Positions 34,835 to 45,110 of a DNA stretch of 64,000 nucleotides are shown here, piece by piece. The notes under the pieces are model-generated. The model was given only the letters and a program-made list of their open reading frames with translations, was not told the origin of the DNA and searched no databases. Location: contig NW_006497600.1 of the NCBI RefSeq assembly GCF_000471905.2, forward strand, positions 651,313 through 715,312, in the 5' to 3' direction. The DNA comes from Amborella trichopoda (lineage: Eukaryota; Streptophyta; Magnoliopsida; Amborellales; Amborellaceae). The translations under genes were made by a program, and so were the position numbers. Position 1 is the first letter of the stretch, and the number at the start of each line of letters is the position of its first letter.

Positions 34835-35085
34835 CTATAAGAAATTGTTTACTTTCTTGGATTGTATAAAATGAAACCATTTATCTATTATACAAGGAGG
34901 TCACAATTATTTATAACTATTAGATGTGAAATTTGATAGCTTGGATGTGTCACAGAGTTTGAAAAATTTTCCTTTGAGCTTTGAGCTTGATTAATAGAAT
35001 AAATACAATCACTCAATTTCACATCTAGTGGTCAAGTTTAATTGTGACCACTTGTACAAAAGGTAAATGGTTTCATTGTATATTT
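34835..35085. mobile_element. MITE family B copy (copy A only)
   Basis: Left GGATTGTATAAAATGAAACC and right GGTTTCATTGTATATTTTTC are mirror images. The interior has ACAAGGAGGTCACAATTATT and TTAGATGTGAAATTTGATAG, then the inverted CAATTTCACATCTAGTGG. No counterpart was seen at the aligned position in copy B. Confidence 0.8.
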
Positions 35086-35380
35086 TTCATTACTTTGTTC
35101 CATCCAAAATTACAAAACAAATAATGATATGAGTGAGAGAGATATGGTGGAGAGAGATGAGCAGTGGTTTTGCGTCGGTGAGAGAAGAAAAAAGGGAAGT
35201 TTCAGAAAAATAAGAAAACCCAAATTTTAAAGATCTATAGGAAGGGGTGGAAGTCCGTACTTTTTATTTTGGATAATTTTGTTATAACATGTTTGGTACA
35301 TATAAAATATTTTCATGAATGTATTTTCAATAAGAACTCTTCCATGTGATTGGGTGTGAGAGACTTTTCACATTAATTGA

Positions 35381-35525
35381 TTATCAATTGGTGTAAAAAA
35401 ACGCAGTGGAGCTAATTGACATGAAAAAATTCCCACATCTTATCACATGGAGGGTTATCAATTGATGTAAAAAATGAAGTGGAGCTAATTGACGTGAAAA
35501 AATTCCCACATCTCATGTGAAAGAC
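35381..35525. repeat. 74-bp tandem duplication
   Basis: Two copies starting TTATCAATTG(G/A)TGTAAAAAA, each with GTGGAGCTAATTGAC and AAAAAATTCCCACATCT. Confidence 0.88.
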
Positions 35526-35529
35526 TTCT

Positions 35530-36350
35530 TTCACACGTATCAAATATAATTTTAGTTTTCCTCTTTTTCATGTTTGTGTACATTAATTGTTTATGTTCTT
35601 CTTTTTGTGTCATTTGGCATATATGGATAATATTTTTCCACGACGACACATGTACTGTATATATTGGTATATGCTCCAGTTTTTATCAAGATCTCCACTT
35701 TGTTTGCTTTTTGTTTGTTCATGTTTTTTATATAAAACATAAAACTTTACATTATATAAAGCATAAAACTTTATATTTACCAAAAATTGAATTCAAAAGC
35801 TAAAGTAGTATTTCCTTCATCATGAAGAAATATTATTGAATTAATAAATTAATAACATATACATTTTAATAAGAGTGCATAAGATATTGGAGGTGATTGA
35901 ACAAAAGATGAGTGCTTCGACTCAAGCTATAAGCGACGAATTCATCAATATTGAATAGAAAACATTTCCTTTCTTATATTCTAATGGACAAGTTTCTTTT
36001 TTTCCTTTGCAGAAATGGTAGAGAGAAGAAAATTGAAGACGACAAAATGTATTTATTTAATTTAATGTGCATAGTAAGGATTTGGTTTGGTAGTTGATTG
36101 TTGGTCACTTGGTTGTGATTCCTTTTAATGGATTTTGACTTTCGCTTTTCTTTGATTGCTTGGTTTGATCTTTATTTTTGGTGGGTTTTTTGGTTATGGA
36201 TCATGGGGTGGGGATTTTGTGCTTTGAATTTGATTGTAAATTTGAATTTGCTTTTTTTTTTTTGTCATTGGATTGTGGTATTGGATGTTGCTTTTCTTTC
36301 AATTCTTTATTTTTTCTCGTTGATTGGTAACTAGGATTATTGATTTTATG
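35530..36350. other. AT-rich non-coding part of copy A
   Basis: No gene. The part from 36,050 matches 56,580 onward in copy B. The frames at 35,570-35,803 and 36,128-36,334 are F/L/Y-rich translations of T-rich DNA. Confidence 0.5.
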
Positions 36351-36362
36351 TCTGTGACTTAT

Positions 36363-36475
36363 CAACTATTTGTTTATATTTTCATAATTTTTTCATTTGT
36401 CACAACTATTTGTTTATATTTTCATAATTTTTTCATTTGTCACAACTATTTGTTTATATTTTTATAATTTTTTAG
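36363..36475. repeat. 40-bp tandem repeat, three units
   Basis: Units start CAACTATTTGTTTATATTTT at 36,363, 36,403 and 36,443. Copy B has a single unit at about 56,922-56,955. Confidence 0.9.
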
Positions 36476-37254
36476 TTAGTAGCTGAATTTATGATTTTAT
36501 GATCGTTGGTTTTTTTTTTTTGTGAGGGGTTTATTCAATGGGGATGACAACCCCTACCCATATTTTCAAATAGTTGTTTTTTAAGTTGTCAATGAGATTA
36601 GAAGGCACAACGTATTGTTGGGTTTTTCGGGAATGAAAGATCTTCTTCACCCACATTAGTATAAACTATAAAGAATATGGCCAAAAAATATTATCCTATA
36701 GGGTACACTATCAATTTACTCCATCGGATAAAACCTTATCTATTATTTAGTTTATGAGACTCTAAAATTTGCAGATATAGCGTCTTCAACCCATAGATTA
36801 ACCTCAATAATAAAAATATTTTCTAATTGCGCCATTTATTTATTTGAAAAACTAATGTTTCGAGATTGAATAGAGACCATCCCCTTTTTAGATGGAGATC
36901 TAAATGTTAGAAAACTCTTTTTTTTTTAGAATAATCATCTAATGATTTTTAAGTGGTTCCCAAAATTTTAGATTGAATAAAAATCTCCCAACTAAGTCTT
37001 TTGATCGAGAGAGTAGAAGCAAACTATGCTCTCGAGGGAGTATACATGTCCAAGTATATTAAAGTTTTGCCATGCCACTAGGATGATCTGAGTCACATGA
37101 GGGTAATGGGAGATGCATTTAGTTGAATTACGAGATTTTAAAGTAAGGGTTGAATTTTCTTTTTCTTTTTTTTTTGGTTACAATTGTATGCAAAATATTT
37201 GTCGGGGATAAGTATGACACTATAGTTCACTTAAGCTGAATGCTTTAGAGAAAT

Positions 37255-37365
37255 TTCTCGAATGTTACGAGGCATTTCAAACCGTCAGATTTCACATTCA
37301 AATGGTAAGCATGACTATGACCTATTTCTACCAAAAGTGAGTGGTATTATAGTATAACATCCTTT
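37255..37365. mobile_element. MITE family B remnant shared by both copies
   Basis: GTCAGATTTCACATTCAAATGG and ACCAAAAGTGAGTGGTATTA match 57,795-57,885 in copy B, so this remnant predates the duplication. Confidence 0.6.
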
Positions 37366-37373
37366 TTTGTTAT

Positions 37374-38006
37374 GAAAAAATTTATATAAGCGTGAGGCTT
37401 TAAACAATCAAATTAGAATGCATCTCAAAAATTTCATTAGAAGAGGTTGTTAAATTTCACTAGAAGAGGTTGTTTTGATGGCCAAATATCCTCAAATTGA
37501 TTATCTCAACATCACGATGCATGGACATGAGAAAAACATGGATTTCAAGTTTTTGAAATAGTGTATCTTGTAATGTATTTTTTTTACCGTCAATTTTTAA
37601 GATTTTCAAGATTTCATAGATCTGCTCGATCTACACTGTTTTTTAAACTTGAAATTGTATAATTAGAGGTAAAAGCATATTTGAAGGCTATGATAAAGAT
37701 TTCCAATATTGAAACTACATTTCTTGACAGTATTTGAAGGTCCGCTCTATTGGAAATGTGGTTTATCAGGCCCTTTTATCTCGAAAATTTATTTTTCAAT
37801 AATGGTACAAAAGCTATATTATATATTATATGTGAAATCCCGTGAGGTAGACATGAGGCAATGTCATATACCAATATCTATTTTAGAGCTTTTATAGGAT
37901 ATTGCATTAGAGGAAAAACCCAGTGTCACCGGTTTGGATTCTTTGTAAAAATTGTTTTTTTTTTACTTTCATTGTTTAGAACCTCGGCTCTGTACAAACC
38001 ACACCC
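37374..38006. mobile_element. MITE family A insertion with 9-bp TSD (copy A only)
   Basis: Flanked by TTTTGTTAT (37365-37373) and TTTTCTTAT (38007-38015). The aligned empty site in copy B reads ATTTGTTAT at 57,885-57,893. Inverted ends are GAAAAAATTTATATAAGCGT then GAGGCT, and, inverted at the right, GGGTGTGGTTTGTACAGAGC. A 9-bp TSD with long TIRs starting in G points to Mutator-like mobilisation. This copy is 633 bp, with about 200 bp of extra sequence near the right end. Confidence 0.82.
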
Positions 38007-38429
38007 TTTTCTTATACCTATTGTATATATCTTGTATTTTAAGGACCACTTGATTAAATAGGTATCACACAGTCATCAATGAAAACTTAAAAATGAATTG
38101 TTAACGCTAGTTAATTTCCAGAACTTTAGGCATCCAAAATCCCAAGTGCAATGCAAGCTTCCAGAATCCCTAAACTTCTAAACAGGTTGTCAAATACATT
38201 AAATTTTCAGCACCAAGTATCAAAATATCCAACTTCTAAAATTCGAGAAATTCCAGTTTTCCAGCTTCAAATTATCATAATTTGGGATAGAATGCACCCC
38301 GATTTAAAGAAGAACAAAAACAAGAAAAAGCAATGCTCATGTTTCAAAAGATATAGCAAAATTTTCAAATACAATAATTCCCAATTTTGGCCTCCTTCCA
38401 AAATTATAGTAATTCTTATAAATACTACT

Positions 38430-38885
38430 TATGTGAGGTATTGGTAGTTTAAATACTGATTTCTCACTCTAAACACATCATGATCTGCTAATATCTTACA
38501 TAGGTTATTGTTTCTAAATTGGCACTCAAAAGTACACATATCTCACAACTGATTGAGATATTGGTGTTTACAAACACCAATATCTCGAGGGAGGGCTTGT
38601 TTTGAAACATGTTTGTATTTAAAGCTACCAATATCTCACTAGGTATTCATAATGAGTATAAGTGCTTCAAAATAAAGCATCTTGGGAAAACATAATAACT
38701 GTGAGGCATTGGTATGCCAAACTACCAATATCTTACACGATAATTAAGTGAGATATTAGTGCTAAAAAATTCAATAACTAACTGAAATATTGTTGTTTGG
38801 AAATATCAATTTCTCATAGGGTGTGTAGAATGAGATATTTGTATCCGAAAATACCGATATCTCTCATAGAACTTTTCTAAAACAG
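38430..38885. repeat. Hairpin cluster (copy A)
   Basis: Contains a perfect 15-bp inverted repeat with a 2-nt loop: GAGATATTGGTGTTT at 38,555-38,569 against AAACACCAATATCTC at 38,572-38,586. At least five weaker versions of the same motif follow. Confidence 0.75.
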
Positions 38886-39384
38886 GTTGCGATGTGTTAG
38901 AACGGACAAATTAGAACGGACAAATGGGAAATTGCCTCTCCAACAATTTCTACCCTATGTCCAATGAGGATCTCTTATATTAACAAAAAACCAACAAGGG
39001 GAATGTTAAATAGTGTGTCTTTTGAGATTTGTTTGATAAATTTTCCTAGAAATTGAAATAAATGAATAAGAGTGAAGATTGTGTTGAAATCAAAGTGTCT
39101 AGTTAAAATTTCTAAGGGAAAAAGGGAAAAATTGAATTGGACATGGCTTCAACCAGTAGAACTCTGTGCAGAGGTGTATTCATGACTATTGAAATTGCCT
39201 ATGCTTCTTATCTTTTGTGCTTATAGCATTGAACAGAGGTTGGTTCTTTGATTCTTGTGATGCCTTGGTAGATTAGTGTGCAAATGCCTTTTAAATGAAG
39301 TATAATTACTCTTTACTTGCTGTTCCGCTTATGCATGAAGTTGTTGCATTGTTTTTCGATGCCTATGTTTGAAAATAAAAAATA

Positions 39385-39585
39385 CCTACAATAAGGTCAT
39401 TTATTTTTTATATAAGAAATTCACAATCATTATTGACCGTTAGATGTGAATTTGCGTGGTTGAGGATACCTTATTGATTAGGCACAAAGTCTCAAAATTT
39501 GTTACACATAACAATCTATCAGATTTCACAAAAAATAATTGTGACCTCAATGTATCAATAGTGAATTGTCTTATAGCATGCAATC
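39385..39585. mobile_element. MITE family B remnant, also at 59,390-59,600
   Basis: Carries TCACAATCATTATTGACCGT, TAGATGTGAATT and the inverted AATAATTGTGACCTCAATGT. Present in both copies, so older than the duplication. Confidence 0.65.
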
Positions 39586-40404
39586 CCTTGTATCAAAAGT
39601 GAATTGTCTTATAGCATGCAATCCCTTGAAAATAGTTTTTTTATTATTTCGGTATTCAAAGTAATTGGGTTGGTTTTTGAGGTGAACATTGAAAGAAAAA
39701 AACAGCCCTTAAACCTAAAAAGAGGCGAGGAAAAGGTGCTTCTTTGGAACCAAATTCTATCTCGAAATGCTAATTTAAGAAATAGTAAAAATAGAACTCT
39801 TGACGTCACATTGTAGCCCTCAACCCCTTGAATACCTCTTTCCAAGCTTGTTCCTCTCTCTTTCCCTAAAGGTGAGTCTTAAAGAAAAATATGGGATAGG
39901 AGACACCCAAATCCAAAGAAGAAAAAACACTATACATTGCTTTCTTTCAGACAAATAGAAGTTACTCATGAGTAAAAAATATACAGAGTTATATTACAAG
40001 GCAATGGTTTTAATTCTGAGAATTAGACCTCTGTACATGCTTCAAATTTGCTAATTTTGACATGATTGCCGTGTTAGTAAAGTTGCAGTCCCTTATTTGG
40101 ATTGAGCGGACTTAGCATAGAATGAAGAGAGACATTGGTTCTTAGAGTCAGGGTTTTAAAATTCGGCGATCTGGATGAAAAATTATTGATCTTGAAAAAG
40201 AATAATTGGTTCTTAGATGATTTAGGTCTGGCCCCTTCTCTTGGAATCACCGTAAACTATTTTCTAGTCTACTTTTCTAATTTTTCACCAATTATCTAGT
40301 TTGGATCTTTTTGTTTTTTATAAATTTTTTTTATCGATTTTTCATTGTTCCATAGAACTGATAGAGCAAATGGACAACTCAAAACCCAAATCGGATGTTT
40401 AAAA

Positions 40405-40600
40405 TGATTGTATACTATAAGACCATTTATCTTTGTTACAAAGAGTTGATAATTGTTATTAGATGTCAAATTGGATGGCTTGGGGTGGGGTGTCTTACAA
40501 TAATCAACAAATTTTTTAAAAATTTATAATCTAGTCAACGATATACTCACAACAATCCAATTTAAAATGTGACGGATAACAATAATTATGACCTTCCTTT
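40405..40600. mobile_element. MITE family B remnant, also at 60,390-60,600
   Basis: Opens with TTGTATACTATAAGACCATT and carries TTAGATGTCAAATTGGATGG. The counterpart at 60,390-60,600 has TTGTATACTAGGATACCATT and TTAGATGTCAAATTGGTTGG. Confidence 0.7.
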
Positions 40601-40849
40601 ATATGCTTTTTCAGTTTTGGAGCGTTACAACCAAAGTTAGCTGTTTTTTTAATCCCCGTAGGTCCTTCTTGAAACGGCATATCCGAGGAAGGCTCGTCCG
40701 TTTTTATTCTAGGAATCATCCAACATCCAAGGTCTTGGAATATACGATGCGATTCGTCGCTGGTCAAACCTTAAATAATAAACCTAAAACAAAGTCCTTT
40801 TTTTTTGCCTTTTTTCAAGTGGCGCCCTTTCTACCTATCTTTTGTCTTA

Positions 40850-41082
40850 GGAAAAGTCTTAAAAATGTAGAAGAAAATGAATAGTATTTTGCCTGTTGTA
40901 GTTTTACCTCATAACGGTTCATGTAGAGCGATTGTAGTTTCTGGTGTTTTTCGCATTAAAAATCGATTGCATTGGGCATGTTCCAGTCAATTTACCCATG
41001 CCGTCTGAAAAAATCGGACGACAATGAGCCTATGGCGAAAATACTATTCATTTTCGCCTATAAATGTTGCGTAGTGGGTTCT
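40850..41082. mobile_element. MITE of 233 bp with 9-bp TSD (copy A only)
   Basis: Flanked by TTTGTCTTA (40841-40849) and TTTATCTTA (41083-41091). The empty site in copy B reads TTTATCTCA at 62,054-62,062. Near the ends GAAAATGAATAGTATTTTGCC is mirrored by GGCGAAAATACTATTCATTTTC. Nine-base TSDs fit a Mutator-like element. Its sequence is unlike families A and B. Confidence 0.82.
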
Positions 41083-41602
41083 TTTATCTTAATGACCAAA
41101 ACACCGAAGACCCCTTCAAATCCAAATAGCTTTCTAATAAGCTAGAATTCGGAATTTCATACGAGTAGCGAAGCATTATTCATAAGTGTCATCATTGTTC
41201 AAATATGAATTGGACGGTGATGAAGAGTGGGCATCGAAACATGAGATGAACTAGATGGTGAGTCTGCCTCTCTCATATCAACTGTCACTTGAACAAGTCT
41301 TTCAAAAATAGGAATCGGGCAACCACTCCCCCCTCACTCAATTCAATCGGGTCATTGATTCGATGGTGATATCCTCATGATGATGTTGTTATCATGATCC
41401 ACAATTAATCATTTCACGTTTAGGACAGGCAATGGGTTGAGTGGCCCGGCCATGAACAGGTGGGCACGGAGATGATAAAGTAGGCCTAGGTCACAAGATG
41501 TGGTTCAAGGGCACAGGCCAGGGCTGGGCCTATTGTTTGCTTTCTTTTTCTCAAAAGATTTACTTTCATTAGACCAGGCTCGACCCGGTCTGGGATGGGC
41601 CA

Positions 41603-41610
41603 TATAAATT
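41603..41610 (+). promoter_or_regulatory. TATA-like box of SPX-A
   Basis: TATAAATT, conserved at 63,345-63,350 upstream of SPX-B, and followed in both by an ACCAGCATGGTATATGC block. Confidence 0.5.
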
Positions 41611-41623
41611 CGATACCAGCATG

Positions 41624-41631
41624 GTATATGC
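41624..41631 (+). promoter_or_regulatory. P1BS (PHR1-binding) site of SPX-A
   Basis: GTATATGC matches the GNATATNC consensus bound by PHR-type MYB factors that switch on phosphate-starvation genes. It is 171 bp before the ATG and preserved exactly at 63,366-63,373 in copy B. It lies just downstream of the TATA-like box. Confidence 0.6.
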
Positions 41632-41745
41632 TTTTCAATTCTGCTCACGTCTCCATCCCATATGTAAGCAAGCAAGAGAGAGAGAGAGGCTCGGGGATGT
41701 AGTACATTATTTAGCGTAACTTCTTAGCCCAGTTCATTGCAAAGA

Positions 41746-41797
41746 GAGAGGCAAAAAGTGTAGAGAGAGAAAGAGAGGCAAAAAGTGTAGAGAGAGA
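41746..41797 (+). repeat. 27-bp tandem duplication in the SPX-A leader
   Basis: GAGAGGCAAAAAGTGTAGAG occurs at 41,746 and 41,773, directly before the ATG. Copy B has no such duplication (it reads AGGAGAAATTGTAGAGAGAG). Confidence 0.85.
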
Positions 41798-41801
41798 GAG
41801 G

Positions 41802-44800
41802 ATGAAGTACGGGAAAATGCTGAGGCGTCTAATAGAGGAGACGCTGCCGGAGTGGAGAGACAAGTTTATAGCATACAAAGACCTGAAAAGGCACCTCAAG
41901 ACGCTTCCTCGTATGAGTTTGTCTTTGGAGGAGGCAGAATTCATATGTTTGTTGAACGCTGAAATTGAGAAGATCGATGACTTCTTCTTGGACCAGGAAG
42001 AAGACATCATCATCGCACAAAAGGTGTTCTCTGTCTCTCATATCCGCAGACAGAATCGACTTTTATTTAAGTTCTTTACAATCAATCAGCGGTCTAAAAC
42101 TGCCGAGGTAACTCGGAATCGGCCGAGTAACTCGGTCTCGGCCCATAAGATGTTTTTATAATTTAATTATAATATTACCACCAATTCATATCTTAGGATG
42201 GGGTTCGAATCCCGCCGGTAGCCGTTTGTTTTTTAAAAAACACCATTTTAGTGTTCAGCTCTTGCTCAAACCCGCTGAGAATCAGGCCCAAAACCTCTTA
42301 TAAATAGGTCTTTTTATATAACTGTCACCCTTTGGTTTTTTAAAAAAATCATTTTAGTGTTCGATGCTTGCTCAAGCCCGTCGAGAATCGAGCTCGAAAC
42401 CTCTTATAAAGAATCGAGCTGAAACCTCTTACAAAGAGGGCTTTTTACAGGCGCGGTCACCCTTTGTTTTAAAATAAAACATTATTTTAGAATCGAGCCC
42501 GAAACCTCTTATAAAGAGGCGTAAGGTGCACTAATCGGGTCACTCTGGCTTTGCTGGTAATCGGGTCACTCTGACTTTGCTGGTAAAAGAGGTAGTTATA
42601 ATATATATAATCATTTTATTTTTTTATTTCTTTTTTAAAAAAATGAGCTGGACTCAAGGGAGTTAATCAGACTCGCCCGAGTAAATCGTCTCAGCCAAGT
42701 CCCGAGTACCTTGGCTGAGTCGATTTTTTAACACTACAATCAAATTAGAGCCCACGTCAAAAATCTCACTAAAAGAGGTTGTTTTGATACTCAAATATCA
42801 TCAAATTGATAATCTCAACCTCAAGATGCATGGACATGAGAAAAAAAAGTGGATGTCATGTTTTGGAAATAATGCATCTTGTAACGCATTTTTGGACCAT
42901 CAATTTTCAAGATTTACTAGTTTTCATAGATCTGCTTGATCTACACTATTTTTTATGGTTTAAATTTTATAATTAAAGATAAAAATATCTTTTAAGGCTA
43001 TCACAAAAATTTTCAGTATTGAAATGACATTTCTAGACACTATTTGAAGGTGTGCTTTACTTTAGTAATTGCGTTCTTATCTTTCAATAGTTGTTAAATT
43101 GTTTTTTTCCAGCATTCTGAAACTCGGACAAGGCAACTTGAACTCGCCTTATGGATGTAGCAACTCAGACTCGCCCTATGGGCAAGACGAGTTTTGGCCA
43201 AGTAGGTGGTACAACAAATTTTTTAGTTTAATTACAATAATACTTCAAATTTTAATTAGATGTGTTAAAGTTTCTTTAGTTAATACTCACACTTATAGTT
43301 CGACCCTGCCTGGGTTTTGAATCCCATGATGTTCGACTCTTTTTAACAACTTTCAAAATCGTCTCAATGATTGATTTGAGCCTACCTTCAAGTAGTATCG
43401 GGAAATGTGGTTTCAATAATGAAAATCCTTGTTATAGCTTTAAAATATATTTTCACATTTATTTATAAAGCTTTAAGCTTAAAAAATAGTATAAACGGAC
43501 AGATCCATGAAAACTTGAAAATCTAAAAATTTGACGGTCCAATAATGCGTTACAAAATACACTATTTACGAAAACTTAAAATTCATTTTTTTTCTCATGT
43601 CCGTGCATCTTGATGTCGAGATGATCAATTTGAAAATATTTGAGCATCCAAAGAACCTCTTCCAGTGAAATTATTGAGGTAGGCTCAAATTTTATTATTT
43701 AGAGCCTCGCTCTATATAAACCTTTTCCCTTTTTTATTGGTTGTTAAATGATGGATTGTGGCGGTCATGCAATATATATCTAATTTTATCCTCATTTCCA
43801 TTTTAACAAAAAGAGCTGGACTCGGGCGGAGTCGATTTTTTTGAACACTGATATTTTCCTTTCTCTCCTGTTTCAGGAATTGAAGGACCGAATTCAAAGC
43901 ACCATAGCCACATTTGGGGCAAATGGGGTGAGGCCTTCTGAAACAGAGTACGAAGAAGAAATGGCAAAGATCAGGAATGACATGGCCAATTTCCATAGAG
44001 AGATGGTGCTCTTGGAAAACTATAGCAACGTCAATTACACAGGTTAATCATCCTCTAGAAAGAGAAAATGCACCCTCTCATCATTTACATTGACTTTTAA
44101 ATCACCCCAAAAAATTAAAAATTTACAACGACATTGAATCTCACTAGGAAAACAACTCATATCACTCTGTTATTTAGCAGAGGAAATTCACAGATCCCTT
44201 CAATTCAAGTTTCATAAACTCTCCCGAGTCGGACTTCGCCAAGTTACTCAGACTCTGCCCCTTGCGGAGCCAACACGCAGGTTTTAATTAAATTACAAAA
44301 TTTATATTAAATGGCCAAATTATATGTAATTACAAAAATTATATTAAATGGCCGAATTATATGTAATTTGTGTTGGTTGAGCACCCACTCAGACATCTCC
44401 AAGTGACTCAGCTCAGGCTGCGGCCGAAGATCAAGGCTTGAGCCGAGTTCCATAATGTAGTTTCATTTACATATTTACATTGGCATTGAACATCTAAAGA
44501 GAGAAAAACAGAGTTTGGAAGAACCCAAGCCTCAATTTTTTAAAATTTTTCATTGGGTTTTTTAATTGCAGGCCTTGCCAAGATCTTGAAGAAGTATGAT
44601 AAGAAAACGGGCCGGTTTCTTAGGCTCCCTTTCACTGAGAAAGTATTGGGGCAGCCATTTTTAATGACTGATCTTCTCTCTAGACTTGTCAAAGAATGTG
44701 AGGAAACTATGCAGGCTTTATTCCCAGCTGAAGGGGGAGGAAATGAAGCATGGGAGGAGACCATATTCAGGAACGCAGTGGCTGCATTTGTGACCATTAG

Positions 44801-44918
44801 AGAGATGAGACGGGGCAGCTCAACTTATCGCCCTCTCTCTCTCCCCCATATAGATGAGGGTAGACACATTTATTTAATTTTTTTCTTTTTCTTTTTTTTG
44901 TGGGTGAGGGTCACTTAG
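41802..44918 (+). CDS. SPX: SPX-domain protein (SPX-A), 3 exons, 244 aa
   Basis: Exons 41802-42023, 43877-44042, 44572-44918 (phases 0 and 1). The SPX domain spans residues 1 to about 180: [20 protein letters not shown] (11-30), the helical hairpin [20 protein letters not shown] (51-70), [19 protein letters not shown] (113-131) and [13 protein letters not shown] (131-143). Tyr25, Lys29 and the KILKK lysines correspond to the phosphate/inositol-pyrophosphate binding surface. Stand-alone plant SPX proteins bind PHR transcription factors when phosphate is ample. No EXS, RING or MFS domain follows, so it belongs to the SPX1-4 type; [14 protein letters not shown] (208-221) is typical of that tail. 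After it the frame runs into a poly-Phe stretch and stops inside a tRNA-like repeat, so the natural C-terminus may be altered, or a further splice (candidate donor near 44,861) exists. Introns are filled with nested transposons. Confidence 0.9.
42070..43055. mobile_element. MITE family A in SPX-A intron 1, split by a nested element
   Basis: Flanked by TTTTATTTA (42061-42069) and TTTACTTTA (43056-43064). SPX-B intron 1 is uninterrupted at the same place (CTTTATTTA, 63,827-63,835). The interior carries CATGGACATGAGAAAAAA and TTGTAACGCATTTTTGG. The element at 42,086-42,734 later inserted 16 bp inside its left end. Confidence 0.78.
42086..42734. mobile_element. CTCGG-rich hAT-like element nested in the family A MITE
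   Basis: Flanked by TACAATCAA at 42,077-42,085 and 42,735-42,743 (at least 8 bp of TSD). Ends are TCAGCGGTCTAAAACTGCC and, inverted, AGTGTTAAAAAATCGACTCA. Inside are an imperfect tandem repeat (units with AACCTCTTATAAA and TCAAGCCCGTCGAGAATC, 42,236-42,520), a 28-bp duplication CTAATCGGGTCACTCTGGCT (about 42,531-42,590), and a tRNA B-box-like GGGTTCGAATCCCGCC. Confidence 0.78.
43110..43850. mobile_element. CTCGG-rich hAT-like element in SPX-A intron 1
   Basis: Ends CAGCATTCTGAAACTCGGAC and, inverted, CAGTGTTCAAAAAAATCGAC. Flanks TTTTTTTC (43102-43109) and ATATTTTC (43851-43858) are a decayed 8-bp TSD. A family A MITE (about 43,362-43,728) sits inside it. The element ends 26 bp before the exon 2 acceptor. 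Confidence 0.7.
43362..43728. mobile_element. MITE family A copy nested in the hAT-like element
   Basis: The right end AGAGCCTCGCTCTATATAAA is clear. The interior CATGTCCGTGCATCTTGATG and GTCGAGATGATCAATTTGAA is very close to 28,764-29,155. The left end is degraded. Confidence 0.75.
44217..44459. mobile_element. Short CTCGG-rich hAT-like element in SPX-A intron 2
   Basis: Flanked by GTTTCATA (44209-44216) and GTTTCATT (44460-44467). Begins AACTCTCCCGAGTCGGAC and ends with GAGCCGAGTTCCATAATGTA. The middle holds a tandem duplication with ATTAAATGGCC(A/G)AATTATA. Confidence 0.65.
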
Positions 44919-45000
44919 GAGCTGTAGGAATTGAGCCTAAGACATAAGGAATCCTCAAGCTCTACCAATTAAGCCCGGGATCTTTTCTTACCTGGGCTTT
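44905..45000 (-). mobile_element. tRNA-derived SINE-like head at the SPX-A 3' end
   Basis: On the minus strand it reads GGGCTTAATTGGTAGAGC (A-box-like), then TTAGGCTCAATTCC (B-box-like) and ends towards a T-rich/poly-Phe-coding tract on plus. The TAG that closes the SPX-A frame (44,916-44,918) lies within or next to it. Confidence 0.55.
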
Positions 45001-45104
45001 TACTTTCCACTCACAAATTACAAACATGTTTGTCACCAATTTACTACTATATACTAAGTACATTAATTTTGTTATTTTCTTGGTTTTTGTTTGGTAATGA
45101 GATG

Positions 45105-45110
45105 AATAAA
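45105..45110 (+). terminator. Possible polyadenylation signal of SPX-A
   Basis: AATAAA 187 nt downstream of the SPX-A stop, in T-rich context. Low certainty because the 3' end may have been rearranged. Confidence 0.35.

Noticed and set aside
42194-42225. GGGTTCGAATCCCGCC considered as part of a tRNA gene
   Set aside because: Only a B-box-like stretch. No acceptor stem, D arm or anticodon arm could be folded around it.
41802-44918. SPX-A considered as a PHO1 or SPX-MFS gene
   Set aside because: The SPX domain is followed by the short [10 protein letters not shown] tail typical of stand-alone SPX proteins; no EXS or MFS segments are found downstream.
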